DNA from: Heterotrichella gracilis
Taxonomy: Eukaryota; Sar; Xanthophyceae; Tribonematales; Xanthonemataceae
Length of the DNA: 64,000 bases
Assembly: GCA_032358255.1 (NCBI GenBank)
Contig: JAULBX010002778.1
Span: forward strand, 1 to 64,000
Direction: 5' to 3'
Under the pieces are notes generated by a model. That model was not told the DNA's origin and searched no databases. It was given only the letters and a program-made list of their open reading frames with translations. The stretch's first letter is position 1. Each line of letters starts with the position of its first letter. Both the position numbers and the translations under genes were made by a program. Positions 33,601-46,400 of the stretch are shown here, piece after piece.

Positions 33601-35772
33601 GGATGGGTCTGGGACCTTGAAGAAGAACCCTGGGAGGTGGAAGGGGGGCAAATGCATGGGTGGCGTGGCGGGAAAAGGCGCAAGACACACTTGATGGGTC
33701 TTTTGAATATTGCAACCGATAATCAACAACAATGATAAACAATATTACAATAATGATAACAATGATATCAGTAACAATTAATTATAATATCAAATACACA
33801 GAAGAAAACAATAGCAAAAATGATTGATAATATAAAAAAGTTACGATTAATTACGGTACTAGGAACAAGATTGCAAAAATTATCCCAGCTGCGCAACGCG
33901 GTGCACCGCCTGTCAGTGATGTTTTCCAACAAATGTCTTTGCGCACCAACCTCCAAGTACCCCCATCACCCCTCGCCAGCACCCTACCTGCTGCCTCGCA
34001 CTCAAAATCAGCCGCCACCACCACGCTGTTGGTGCTGTTCCCACCGCTGCCGGGCTCCTCCACAGGGCAGGTGGATGCCCCCACCAGCCTGATCCCGTCC
34101 AGCTGCACCTCCCCCGAGCACAGCCCCAGGTTGGCCATCACACGCACGTTGGCGGCGTCGCTGTCTGGCTGGAAGTCCATGAAGAACTGGCTCCAGCTGG
34201 CGCCCAGGGGGAAGGTGGCGGAGTAGAGCTGCTGCAGGGGGGGACCCCAGTCGCCCACCTGCACTGAGATGGCTAGTGTGCAGCTGCCCTCCACACGCGC
34301 CCAGCCTGCGGGGGGTTGGGAGTGGGGTTGAGGGTGCATGCCGCGCAGGGGTAGCATGCTGTTTCCATGGCGTTGGTGTGTACAATGCATGTGCCTGCTG
34401 GTGCAATTGTTGGGTTGACTGTGGATGGAGGCGATGTGGAGGAGTGAATGTCTAGTGTAAGCGGAGACGCAGTGGGGATGCTACGAGCGGTACGCGATGC
34501 TTCAGGCTGTTTACCTGTGAGCGTGTATGCGCTGGTTGACCACAGGTTGACCAGGGGGCTGGCCAGCTGGATGTTGTGGTCTTGCGCGCCCGGGCGGGTG
34601 ATTGTCACAGAGGTGCCATAGCGGCCTGTGCCAAGGGAAGGAGGGGTGGGATGACATCAGATGGATCATACCGGGGCTCCAGCCAACCCAATGGCGATTG
34701 CACCACATCACCCACTTACATTCATTCCAGCAACATCAAGCTATGTTGGGATCATAGGCAACTTGCGAGCAGGCCCCATCATGCTGCCACGGTGAATGCA
34801 AGGCCTCTGGCACATGATGCACTGCATGCCTACCCCTCATCTGCCTCATTCACCACCCGTACAAGCCCAGATGCGAGGCGACCCGCCCGCTCACCTGACC
34901 GCGCCGCCGCCCCATCCTGCATCTGCCACGTGGCCTGCCCGTTGTACAGCGCCCACTGGAAGTAGGTGGAGGGGTCGGCAGGGGCGCACTCAAATGTGCC
35001 GTCAAACAGTGCACCCGGGCTGGGCATACAGGACTGGTCTGCTGTCAGGCGCACATCATCAAGCAGGTAGGTGCCAGGGGGTGCAGCAGCCAGGTTGATC
35101 TGGAACTGCAGGGTTTCGTTGAAGTCCGAGAGGTACTCCAGTGTCAGCGGCTGCCAGAGCGTGCTCAGGTTTGCATTTGTGCTGTTCTTCACGTTGTAGG
35201 ACAGGTCGTTGACCTGCAGCGTGAGGCAGGCGGTGCAGGCGGAGGCGGCCCTGCAGGAGAGGGTGGGTGGGAGTGAGGCGGGTGGGTCTGTGCAAATGGG
35301 CGGACTGTGTATGATGTGTTTCAGGGCAATGCCAAAACTGCATGCAAATCAGCAACATGAGGTGAAATGCAACCATGAGCAACAACCCACAGAAATACTG
35401 CTCTCGACCACGATCAGCTGACCGCCGACCCCCTAGCACGCACCTTGCCCACACAGTGAAGGTGTACAGCGTCCCATAGGTGGCCTCCTGGTCAGTGGTG
35501 CGAAGCTGCAACTGCCAGGGCGAGGCTGAAGTCTTGGCTACTGTCACCTCCACACCTTTGGCACCAGACTGCGCTGCATTGGGGCTGCCAACCACGATAG
35601 ACCCCACGCTAGGGTCACTCACAGTTGCTATCACGCCCGTGGGCCGAGCGGCGCTTTCAAAGCTGGTTTTGATGATGCTGGTGACCTGTGCTGCTGTGGG
35701 GTGTGTGGCTAGGGCCAGGGCTGATGCCAGGAGAAGGGCAACAGTGAGCCTGGGCGGGTGCGGGAGAGCCAT
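30603..35772 (-). CDS. Secreted multi-module GH10 endo-beta-1,4-xylanase (10 exons)
   Basis: Endo-acting hydrolase of beta-1,4-xylan. Exons (minus): 35772-35444, 35250-34895, 34625-34515, 34305-33988, 33629-33360, 33098-32730, 32431-32203, 31891-31594, 31389-31195, 30947-30603, giving 939 aa with closed phases. A signal peptide opens the protein (LTVALLLASALALATHPTAA). About 500 residues of repeated beta-sandwich modules follow, each about 140-150 aa with a FE-containing first strand (TSFESA, GTFECAP, ADFECEA) and a closing LDxV/I-type strand (LLDDVRL, LDGIRLVG, LDNVTVI), as in CBM4/9/22 modules. The GH10 domain (about 520-880) has HVVGHTLEWLTQG, acid/base Glu686 in WDVWNEPL, and nucleophile Glu787 in IYISEFD. 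MWGFWDLGHW and a small C-terminal beta region end it. Similar CBM-GH10 proteins exist in land plants. Confidence 0.94.
32022..32089. repeat. Long inverted repeat (foldback) in a xylanase intron
   Basis: Two arms of about 32 bases face each other across a 2-base loop. The left arm starts TGATGGTACCAAGGGTAAC and the right arm ends ACCCTTGATGGTACCTCA. They pair almost fully (one mismatch and a 2-3 base bulge) and both carry GGTACC. It lies between the exons ending at 32203 and starting at 31891. Confidence 0.85.
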
Positions 35773-37497
35773 GGCTAGCTGCCGGGCAAGCTCTCCTGGC
35801 GCACTGTCAAAGCCTGTGGCGGGGTGTGGTATTTGGCCCTGGTGTTACCCTGCTGTTTGACTTTGAAATCTAGCCAATACACTGCTTGTTGGGCCTGTTT
35901 GGAGGTGTTGGGCTGCTGGTGCACCAGCTTGCAGCGGTTGGTATGAACACTCTTCTCGTCACATAAAGACCCGAGTACTGGCCCTGTGACGACAGATGAC
36001 GGGTTTGAACGAGTAACAGCAAAGGCAGGCCGAGGAATGCTTGCGCACGCACGTAACATCCAGATGCTATGGCACCCCACCATGACTAATAGGACGGCAT
36101 GACGCAATAGCGTGGCTCTGGGGACGGTAACAACGTTGGGGTGGAAAAGGTCAAGTGGGAAAGTGTGCATATGTTTCAATGGATGTCCAATGCTACTGGC
36201 AGTGTGTGTGCGGTCCGTCGGGGACTGCACAAGGCGAACAGGTGGATGTTTTGGACCGGGTGGATGTTTGGACCGTATGCCCTTTCCACCGGGTTCGGAA
36301 GCGAGTAAACGCGTTGGAATGGACGACAGGTGCCGAAAATAGGTGGCTTGCGACACCGCTGCCGGCAACTGGCTCCAATTGACAGTTGTGTGTGCATGCA
36401 TTTGTGCATGTGTGCAGCCCCCGGATGTCGTCAGCGACGTACACAGGGAGCCCCACGCCGACACGTACGCACGTTACCCAACCCCCGTAAAACAAAGCAT
36501 CGAGGCAGGATGGTGCTGTGCGGCTAGATGCCGCACAGATGGTGCTTTTAGGCATGTGGGCTTTTTGGCAGCCTCGGAAGGACCAACGAGTGTGTGGCAG
36601 ACAGATCCAGTGTGTGCGGTGAAACCCACTGCCTCGCCCCTCTCCCCAACAGTTCTTGCTCGGTTGCTCGGCAGAAGGACAAAAGGGTATGTTGCTGCTT
36701 ACCTCAACTGGTCGTGGTGGCGTGGCTGGCCAGCGTTGTCAGCCCACCATTTGCATGCGCCTGGGTGGATGTCATGCACGATGCATGGATTGTCAGGCAC
36801 GCCACTTGTGCTGCGCGCGCCGGTATGGCAACATAGTACACTGACTGGGGTACAACAAACCTTGACGCTCACGCTGACCGCGGAGGTGGCAGTTTATGAT
36901 CCCGCAGCGCATGCTGCCATAAACTTCGGGGGCCAGTGCGGAGGCCAGGGTGGGCCGTGAGTCCGACTGGCGCACAGGTGTGCCAGGTCAGACATAGGCT
37001 ATGCCCGTAGGGCTATGCCTCAACAACTGGCATGCCTAGCAGCAGCGCGTTTCACCAAGACTGCTGTGGAGTGGCGACGGTGTTGCCGTGAAAGTAAACA
37101 TTGCAGCGCTCCTCCTCTTATTTTAATCCCTTAGCATTAGCCACTCGTGTGCAAGGCAAACACACGTGTACAAGCATTGCACAATTTGAGTGTTGGACTG
37201 CTATTTTAAAGCAGTAAGTAGTGTTCACTAGAAGCCAATTATTTAAAGTTTACGAATAGTGGGTCCCTGCGCTTGGGCCCGCCCCGCCCCATTGTCCAAG
37301 TACGTCATCTTTGTGGTGGGGCATCTGGCACATGCCATAATGGCATGAGGGGTTGCGTCCTTTGCAGAGCTGTCTGTCCTGCTGTGCCCTGTTCACCTGC
37401 AGCTCCAGGCCGTCACTCGGGCTCTGCGTAACATAGCGAGGAATAGTATACAACCTACCTAGACATGCGTTCGTGCTGAGGGCGTGGCCAGCCAGCC
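35773..37497. other. Intergenic between divergent xylanase and TRM3 genes
   Basis: 1.7 kb with no supported gene; several ORFs of 60-205 codons lack motifs and consistent codon use. It must carry both promoters. Short A+T-rich stretches near 37200-37260 (TATTTTAA, TTATTTAAAG) are the best core-promoter candidates for the TRM3 gene. Confidence 0.45.
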
Positions 37498-40400
37498 ATG
37501 GCACACGTGGCGGCAGCAGTGGAGGCGGTGGGGCCGGTGCTCACAGACCTGCCCTTCGCAACCTGCGCCTCCATTGCAAGTGCGGCGCTGACATGTGGCG
37601 GCAGTAGCGTGGTAGACATTGTCGAGGAGCTGATTCGCTTGTACGGGCCGTCGCGGGAGGTGGGTCACTGCCCATCTTGTGTATATGCATGCATTGCTCA
37701 CTATGCATGCATGCGTTGGTTTTTAACGTTTTCCCTTGCACCTTTGACGCTCCCAGCTCACAGGCACACATAATTCATGGCTGCAAGCAATTAAAAACCA
37801 GCAACACGACTTCCACTCCCTTCCCACCCCCTCCCGTTGACTGTTGCTGCTGCTCCATGGCCAGGTGGTCCCCCAGCCACCTGCCGCATGCCACCGCCGC
37901 ACAGCAGGTGCAGCAGCACTTGGGCTGTTGTCGAGAGAGGGTGGGCAGGGCGAGGGAGCGGGGGAAAGGTTGTGGCTGGCCGCCCTCCACTGCCTGCTGC
38001 TCCCCTTGCTGGCGGGCGATCACAGTGGAGGGGAGGAGCAGGGGCGCCAGGTGGGGCATGGCTAGATGGGCTCATACCGTTCTTCCAAAAACAGGGCAGT
38101 TTTTCCTCATACTTGTGCCCTGCTGAGGGGTTGATAAATGCCCGATTTACAGTGTTCATGCGATTTTCTGGGTCTCTGTATAAAAGTCAATTTAATAAAT
38201 ACTTGCGGGTCGAACTGGGGTGTTGGTCACGCTGGCAGGCCGCTGCACCTGGCATGTATGGCATGGTGGCTTGACTGCGCTTGGTGTCCCCTGCAGGTTG
38301 CCAGTGCCATGTCCCTTGCCCTGGCCACCCAGGCGCCCACCCGCGTGGCCGCTGCCACCCTGTCGGCTTGTGTTGCGGCGCTGACACCCTTCGCAGCAGG
38401 GTCAGCCTACCAGGGGGAAGACGTGGAGACCCAAGTGGATGGGTGGGATGAGGATGTGGTGACGGGGGGTGGGGACGGGGGTGACGTCAGAGGGGGGGTG
38501 ATCACCCTCCCAGTGGCATGTCTATTGCTGCACCACCTGCTTGGGGCAATGGCACACGCAGCCATCCCCGCGTCATCTGATCCTCTCCTTGGGGCACTGC
38601 CTCGCGCACAGTCTTCAATCATTTCCCTGCTGGAACACTCTCTGGTCCGTTTGACCTCCTCCTTGCCTGGCATGCTGGCCAGCGAGGCTGGTGGCGTGCG
38701 TGCGGCCGTGCATGTGGTGGTGCTGCCGGCTGTGTGTCGGGTGGTTGAGGTGGTGGGAGGTGCTGTGGGTGGTGCGGCGCTCCAGGCGCTGTGGCAGACA
38801 AGCAAGTAAGGAGGCTTGCAACTGACTTGCTTGTGCAACAGGATATGCAGCATTGTGGGCATGCTGCATGCCACGCATACGCCCCGTGCTAGTCCGCTAC
38901 GTGCACCTCTAGGTAACTTGTGCATTAGCCATGTGAACTTGGAGGAGGTGAGCCAATCATCAGCAAGGGGGTTGGTGTATGCAGGAGGCTGAGCGCAGGG
39001 GAGGGCGGCCAGCGGCGCAGCGGTCTTGCGGCGCTGGTGCAACTGACACCGCTGGTGGTGCAGGCAAGGGGGGGGCGCCAGGGGCTGCTGGCGGAGGACC
39101 AGGAGCTGGCCAGCGTGCTGCAGCTGTGCATGGTACGCTACTGGGGCACAGGGTGTATTAGTACGTTGTTATGGCGGGTGGGTGTTATGTGGGGTTAGCC
39201 ACCGGCACTATGCATGTGTTCGGCATGCATGCAGGGCGTTGTGCGCTGATTATTGCACAGGTATGTCATGTGCATGGTATGCTAGGGATCGGGCTGGATG
39301 GGCATGGCGTATGGGGGGTGGGTGGCAACGGGGCCATCGGCACCGCGCATCCCTTTGGCTGGCTTGCATTCATGGAAGCGTGGGCTGGACTTGCCCTGCT
39401 CACATTTAGTGGCTCATCGGGGTGTGCTGGCATGCATGTAGGGGGTTTGCTGGGCTTTCACAGGGAGCAGCGCTGATTATTCACACCTGGCATGTTGCTG
39501 AAGGTTGGGGGGTGGATGTTAGGCTATGATTCATGGTGCATTGTAGCTCTGCTGCTGACAGTGTACACCACTGCCAGGGCGACCCCGAGCCGCTCACACG
39601 CAAGCGCGCTGCCTGGGTCGTGCGCCAGGCGGTGGAGTGCAATGCCGCCCCTTGGAGCAACTTCTTTGTTGTGTATGACTCCCTTGAGGAGTTTGCGCTG
39701 TACCTGGTCAAGGTGGGGTTGGAAACAGGGAAGAAGTGGGACATCGTTTGAATTGCATGCACATGAATCATGTGACATGCACCTGAACCTGTGGACACAT
39801 GCACCACGTACCAGGATGCACTCAAATTGCACATGCGGTGTAATGAATGCAGCAACTTATAAAGCCGGGCATTTTGCAATATTGCATAATCGTCCCTCCC
39901 AGCCGTGCAGCTCCTCGTGCGCTGTATGCAGGCCACATGGCATCACATGGACCTCATCCACCCGCCAGCTCACCAGCCAGCGCAACAACAGGATGCAGGC
40001 AGCAACCAGGGGGGGAGGAGACAGGGGAAACGCAGGGGAGGTCGAGGTGCACTGGCCACTGCTGATGTGGCGCGTGGTGGGGAGGAGGGGCAGGGGGTGG
40101 AGCCACTGGCATTCGAGTGGATGCAGCCCCTGTGGGTGCAGGCATTCCACCACTCCAACCCTCAGGTAGGCGGGCGAGGCACGCACAATTAGTAAGTGCC
40201 AGAATATCACCAGCAGCGCAAGTACCCACATGTCAGAAATTCCCCTCCATTTTCTAATTTGCTCCCAGCATGATGGGCGCAAGCTAAGTGACATTGGAGG
40301 TCCAAGTAATTACATTTGAGCTCTATTAAGTAGTGCTGAACACGCCTGCTGACCCTCCCCTGCAGATCCAGCGCCTGGCTGTGCAGACTTTCTTGTCCCG

Positions 40401-43400
40401 CGCGTGGCCAGCCGAGTACCTGTGCCAGGTGGCGCCGCAGTGGGTGATGAGGGAGCTCATGCCGGCGGTGGGGACGGGTCATGTTCAGGGTAAGCTGATG
40501 CATGTGGTGGGACCAGGTTTGGAGCTGTGTAGTGCCCTGCCTTGTTTATAGCACCGGAATGTCCATCCATCACATCTAGTACATACCTGTGCCATTGCAT
40601 GCATGGATGGGTTTTTTATGCATCTGGTGGGCGGATGTCACTGTTGGGTGTAGTTTGAAGAGTCTCTGTGCGCCGCCAGGGGAGTACCCTACCGTTGACC
40701 ACGACATGGCGGCATTCACCGGCGCATACGTGAGCGCCATACCTCCCCCGCAGCGCCTGCACCTCATGCGCATGTGGTGCGGAGCGTTGGCGGCCAACCA
40801 GATGGCGAGGCGCAGCGAGATCCACCTCTCGCTCACAGCATTCGCCGCAGCGGGCGCCGCCATTGGTGCATCCCCACACGGCATCCTGCCAGTGGATGAT
40901 GCGGCAGCACCTGTCTTGGGTGTGGCGTCACCACAGGATGTGTCAGTGGCCAGCGGGATGCTGCGTGACCTGGCCGCTGCCTGTGACACCTTCATGCACC
41001 ACGTGGGCCACCACTTCCGCGTGGGCCTGTTTCGGTGCCTGGTGGTGGGTGTGGCCGCCATGTTCCCTCCCCGCTGCATTGGGCTGCAGGTGGTTACCCC
41101 CCTGCTGGCTGCGCTCCCCCTGGAGTTGGTGAAACGAGGAGGGGAGCTGCATGACCTGGTGGCAGGTGGGGGGAATGGTCATTGCCACTAAATAGGTGCT
41201 ATCTGCATGCACTCTGCACACCCCGGCCTGCTCGTGTCCTTGCGTGTCCCATCTTCCGTCCTCCTTTGGCCTGGACATGAAGAATGCAATGGCTGGTAAT
41301 TTGAAATGCATGCAACCTGAATACTCGTACGATTGGCTAATCTGTATTGGATTAGCACATTATCTGTAGCCTTGCAGCTTTGCTGGTATGTACCCCTGTC
41401 AACAGGACATGTCGCCTAGATGGTGTGTGTCTGTGGTGCATGCAGACTGGCTATGTGGGGACGCAGACAGTTGGGAGTGGGCTAGTGAACAGTTGGCAGC
41501 CGTCGCCGAGCAGTTTTATGCAGCAGCACGCACCGGCGCTGGCATGGGGTGGCCTGGGCACGGGGAGCAGGGGCGGGCGGTGCCTGAAGACTTGGAGCAG
41601 TGGAGGGACAACGCGTGGGGGTAAGTGGTGGGAGTGGAAACAGTTGTGTTAGAGTGCACAGGGATCATAGTCGTTGAGTCAAGAATGTCGTTCCAGCAAC
41701 AGTTCTTACAGCGCGCAGCTGATGGGTTCATGTGCCAGCAGGAGCATTGCCCTTACTTACAATCTTGGTACTACTTGAAGCTCAGTAACTCCTGAGGCGG
41801 TGCATTGAATCCACAGTAAGAAGGTGCATGCCTGGTCATGACACCATTGGTCCGTGCCGCCTGCTGCAGCCTGGCCCACCTGGTGCTGGTGACGCAGCGG
41901 GCGCATGGCCACTCCCCACAGGGTGACTGCCCTGCACCCCTCGTCCCCCTGCGTCGCCACCTGTCCTGCCTGTACTCGCATGCCTACCCCCCTCCTGGGG
42001 CTGTGGAGCGTACCTTGCTGCTCATGGAGGCGCTGAATAAGGTGGGTGTGGGGGGAGGGGGTAAAAAATACCCGATAGATTTATATGAAATACACTTGAC
42101 ACAAAAAAGTGCGGGATGTTGTAAGCTACCAGGAAAAGTGCTGTAGCCCGTTGTGCGTCAATGAGCATAGCTAGTTGGGAAAATGGTGATGACTACAACT
42201 GACTGTTTGTTGTTCGTTCCGTTGCAGATTGATGTGCCTCCCTTTGCCTGTGGCCGTGTGCCCCCGCCTGGCCCCCTGGGACACGCCTTGCACCGCCTGT
42301 CACTGGACTGCCACCAGCAGCTCAGCGAGTACACAGCAGCAGCCTGCCAGCGACTGTGGGCGGAACACTACAGGGCGCCGGGCAGTGCGGCAGCACACAG
42401 AAACCACGAGGATTCGAGTTCAAATTTGAACGCATGCGATGGTGCAGCTGGCCTGCCAAAGGAGCTTGGCACCGCGCAACTACACCTGCCCGCTCAGGTG
42501 CAAATGCAGATCGCTTGCACTGAGCTGGGGCTGGAGTGCGTTGCGGGAGCCATCTGCAGTTTGCTGCGCGTGTGCAGCCAAGGGGAAGAAATTAGTGAAT
42601 CGGAGCACAGCGCGCTGAGCGGCCTGGTTTCAACCCTGAGGGGCTTTCTGGTCGAGTGCAGCGGCTGGTGAGTGGCACAGCTTTGCATTGCTTGCAAGGC
42701 GTCACTGGTTCAGTGCATGCTCAAAGTCGGTCCAACCCATGCTATGAGGGGGGTGTGACTAACGTAGTTTTGGTGGTGCAGGGCAGCTCCTCCCTCCCAA
42801 GCCTCCCCGCCATGTGCTGTCCAGGAGGGCATTCGAGTGGCTCGCCTGCGCTGCGTAGGCCAGTGCTGCGGCGCGCTGGCAAAACCACTCCCAGGCCTTA
42901 CCACCCTGCGTGTGTGCGCACCCCTTTCCGCCCACCACGTGCTGCACCTCATTGAGGATGACTACCGCCAGGGCTGCGAAGCAATTCAGGTAACAACCGA
43001 CAAGCAGCTTCTGGTGGGATTAAGAACATGATGTACCAGGATGCAGGGCACACGCCTTATTTTTATGATAACCTGTGTACTAGTGCATGCCTGCTGGGCG
43101 GGCCTTGCAATCCATCCTGTTCCGTATCACGCATGGGGTCAACATCTGTCTCATCAAATGCTCATGTGATATCAACGCACCACATACGCCACTCCTTGCG
43201 CCCTGACCCTCACCCCCCTCCTTCAGGGCCTGGGCCGCACCTCCCGCACCACCCTGCGCTCCCACCTGGAGCACACGCGTTGGACAGCACTGCAGGAGGC
43301 ACTGGGCCTGGCGCATGCAGCCTCGCAGTATGCAGCCACCACCACCACCTGGCAACAGCGGCACCCCAGTCCGCCATGGCTGACAAGCGCGCAATCAGGT

Positions 43401-46400
43401 GCAAGCATGTGTGCCATCAGTGTGGAATCACTGGACGATGCTACTGCTGCTGCCCTGCTGTGCGCGGTGCTTGATGAGGTCGCATCAGCGCACCAGCGCA
43501 CCCTGGTGTCGGTTCTCGCATGCCTGCGGTGCCTCATGACCACCGTCATGCTGCGGGCAACCGCTCAGCCGCCATCGCCCGCCGCCCTCTTGGCTGTAGC
43601 ACAGCATGTGGACCCTAGTGTGGGGTCTGGTGGGGGCGATGTGGGGGCGGCAATGTGTGCTGTGGTCTGGCGGGCGGTGCGCGGCGCCTGGACTGCGGTG
43701 GTTGATGTGGACAAGCGGACCGCGGCGCTGGTGGCTGCAGTGGTGACCACCGCACTGCTGCCGGTGCTGTTTGACGTGCGTGGGGAGGAGGACCCAAGGT
43801 GGGTGGGAGGGGGCGAGGGGAGGAAGAAGTGGGAACATAACTCCAGGACCTGTACAATACGGTGCTGCAGCCTGCACATGCATGCCCACGAGTTTCAGCC
43901 TCACTGCATAGAGCATTGGGTAGTTTGCTTCAGTTCCCGGGTTCACATTTTTTTTATTTTGGAGAATAAATGGAGAACTGCATGCGCCTGTGTGCTGGCC
44001 TCGCCCAGGCATCCACCAACCCGCCACCCACCGTCCCCCTTTGCAGGATGTGCCTGCACGAGGAGGATGGCCCCCTGCCCTGGCTGCTTGACCAGCTCAT
44101 GGAATTTGGCGACCACTCACCGCGACTCATGGCGGCGGGGGCGCTGCAGGCGTGCGGGCTGTGGTGGCGGCGCCCGCTGCTGCTTGCGGGGTACCGGCGG
44201 CACCTGCTGCGGCTGCTGCTGCACGGCTGCTATGACAGGATGTATGCAGGGGCAATGGAGGTGGGTGTGGTGATTGAGGGAGATCATGAGATTGCTGGTT
44301 ATAAGGATGGGGTGCGGTGCTGCTGTGCAATGGTGTGCTGAAAGGTGGCTATTCAGCGGGTGAAGGAGGAAGGGGAGGGAGGCTGCAATGTGTGCACCAC
44401 CATTGCATGCAAGCTGCTCATGGCATGCCTGGTGTTGCGCCGCCGCCATCGCCAGCCATTTTCACACCCATGCCCGCTCCCTTCCAGGCTGATCCCCCTG
44501 GGGACGACGTGTCAGCTCGTGAGCAGTCCCAGCTGTTGGAGGCAGCGCACCCGGACCTGGCTGCGGCATTTGCGGGCACGGAATTTGCTGCGCGGGCGGC
44601 TGCGCTGGGGATGGTGCACAGGCTGGCGTGGGTGGCGGGGCGTGTGGAGGGGCAAGGGGAGTGGGGGGGAGAGGGGAGGGAGGAGATTGCGCCGGCAGAT
44701 AGGGAGGCAGCAGGTGAGGGTGGGCTGTAGGTGTATAGAAACTACATGGTGAACATTGCCTATACACGAACGCGCCTGTGGTTCATGTCTCTATCTGCGT
44801 ACGCATATGGGTGTATGGGTGGTGCATGGGGGTGCATGGGGGTGCATGGGGGGAGGATTTGGCTGGGGGCATATTCTGAAACCATCCAAGATGCAGTCTG
44901 TAACTGCCGCACTAAGCCTGCATCAAGTTGTCCCAAGCACCCTTTGCAGCAAATCCAAAGCTATATTGACGACGAGACATGCATGAATCATCCAAATCTA
45001 ACGCAGGTGCTGCTGGGCGTGCCATATGGGAGGCCCTGCTGGACATGGCCCTGCACCACCCCGAGCTGAGCAAAGTATCGTACCAACCCGGCACCATGGC
45101 CCACCGGCGGCGCACGCGGCTGTGGCAGGCGCTGGTGGTGGCGGGGGCGTTTGCGCCTTTGGGGGAGGATGGGCCCTTTGCAGTGCTGTGGGCCATGATG
45201 CGGGTGCGGGGTGGGGGTGCAAGGGTATGGGGGTGAAACGGGGTGGTGATAGTGGTGAGGGTTGCAGCTGCGGTTCAATGTTGGGCGCTGATGCAATGGG
45301 CTTGTGCTGAGGATTGTGATGCGCGAGGAGGTGGTCCCTTATTTTTTATTTACAAGTAATGATGTCCAATATACAAATTCGTAGCAATTTCAATATCTAT
45401 CATTGCTTTGATGTTGGCGGCACCGTCGAGAGCACGTAAGTGAAGCAGACGTTCCTGGTGTCAGCCGGTGTCGGAAGCTAAGCATGATGTATGCATCAGC
45501 CACCGGTGCCCCACCACCATTGTGACACCAGGCACCACACATTGCTACCCTCTCCCAACTCCCTGCCCTATGCCCCTCACTCCCCACCCCCACCCCCACA
45601 CACCCGCAGCGCTCGGAGCCCGCCAGCACCAAGCAGTACCTTGAGGTGCTGGTGCTGAGACTGCTGGTGGCGGAGCCCCACCTCATCGCCCAGCACTGCC
45701 TGCCAATCATGGAGGAATATGAGAACAGGTGAGAGGGGAGGACAAGGCCGAGCATGAGGATCCACCAAATTTGATTGGTGCTGCGGTCTACGTGCATGAC
45801 TGGTTTACAGGGGATGTAATTCATACATCTTTTAATGCCCTGTGAATGCCTGTATGGAAAAATGCCCTGCGCCTCTCAGGGTATGTCAACCCCAAAGCTG
45901 CAAGCGCTGCTTGCCCATATTGATGTCCCTCTCTGTCTGCAGGTCTGACGGCCTGGTTTCCGTGATCCTGGTGTCCTCACAGGCAGTCATGCAGCTGCCC
46001 GCCAGCCATGCCCAGCTGCAGGAGCAACTCTCCCTGCAGATCATTGATACGCTCTTCCCCTGGTGCACCACGCACAACCACCCCCTGCGGTAAGGGACAG
46101 TACTCCAGTGCCACTGGGGCCCAAGCAATTCATATTCACAGTTATTGTCCAAATGGTGTTTCCTTTCCAAATATGCAACGTGATTTCATACAAGCTGCCG
46201 TGATGTTGCCTCTGTATTATAGTACGCATTTATGTGCGGGCAGCATTGCCCCAGATTACACCCCCCCAACCCCCTCCAATCCCCCTTTCCCCATGCAGCA
46301 CCTTCTCCCAGCTAATCATCCACACCCTGCTGGGGCGCCTGCCCCCCCACCACCGCGCCACCGCCCCCTACCGCCACCTGGCGCGCTTCATGGATGTGAA

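Noticed and set aside
36343-36960. 205-codon plus-strand ORF in the xylanase-TRM3 intergenic region
   Set aside because: No motif, irregular codon use, and no conserved start or splice signals; left as intergenic.
45471-45486. TCGGAAGCTAAGCATG, like the conserved loop of 5S rRNA
   Set aside because: Only about 14 bases match; the rest of a 5S gene (boxes and pairing stems) is absent on both sides.
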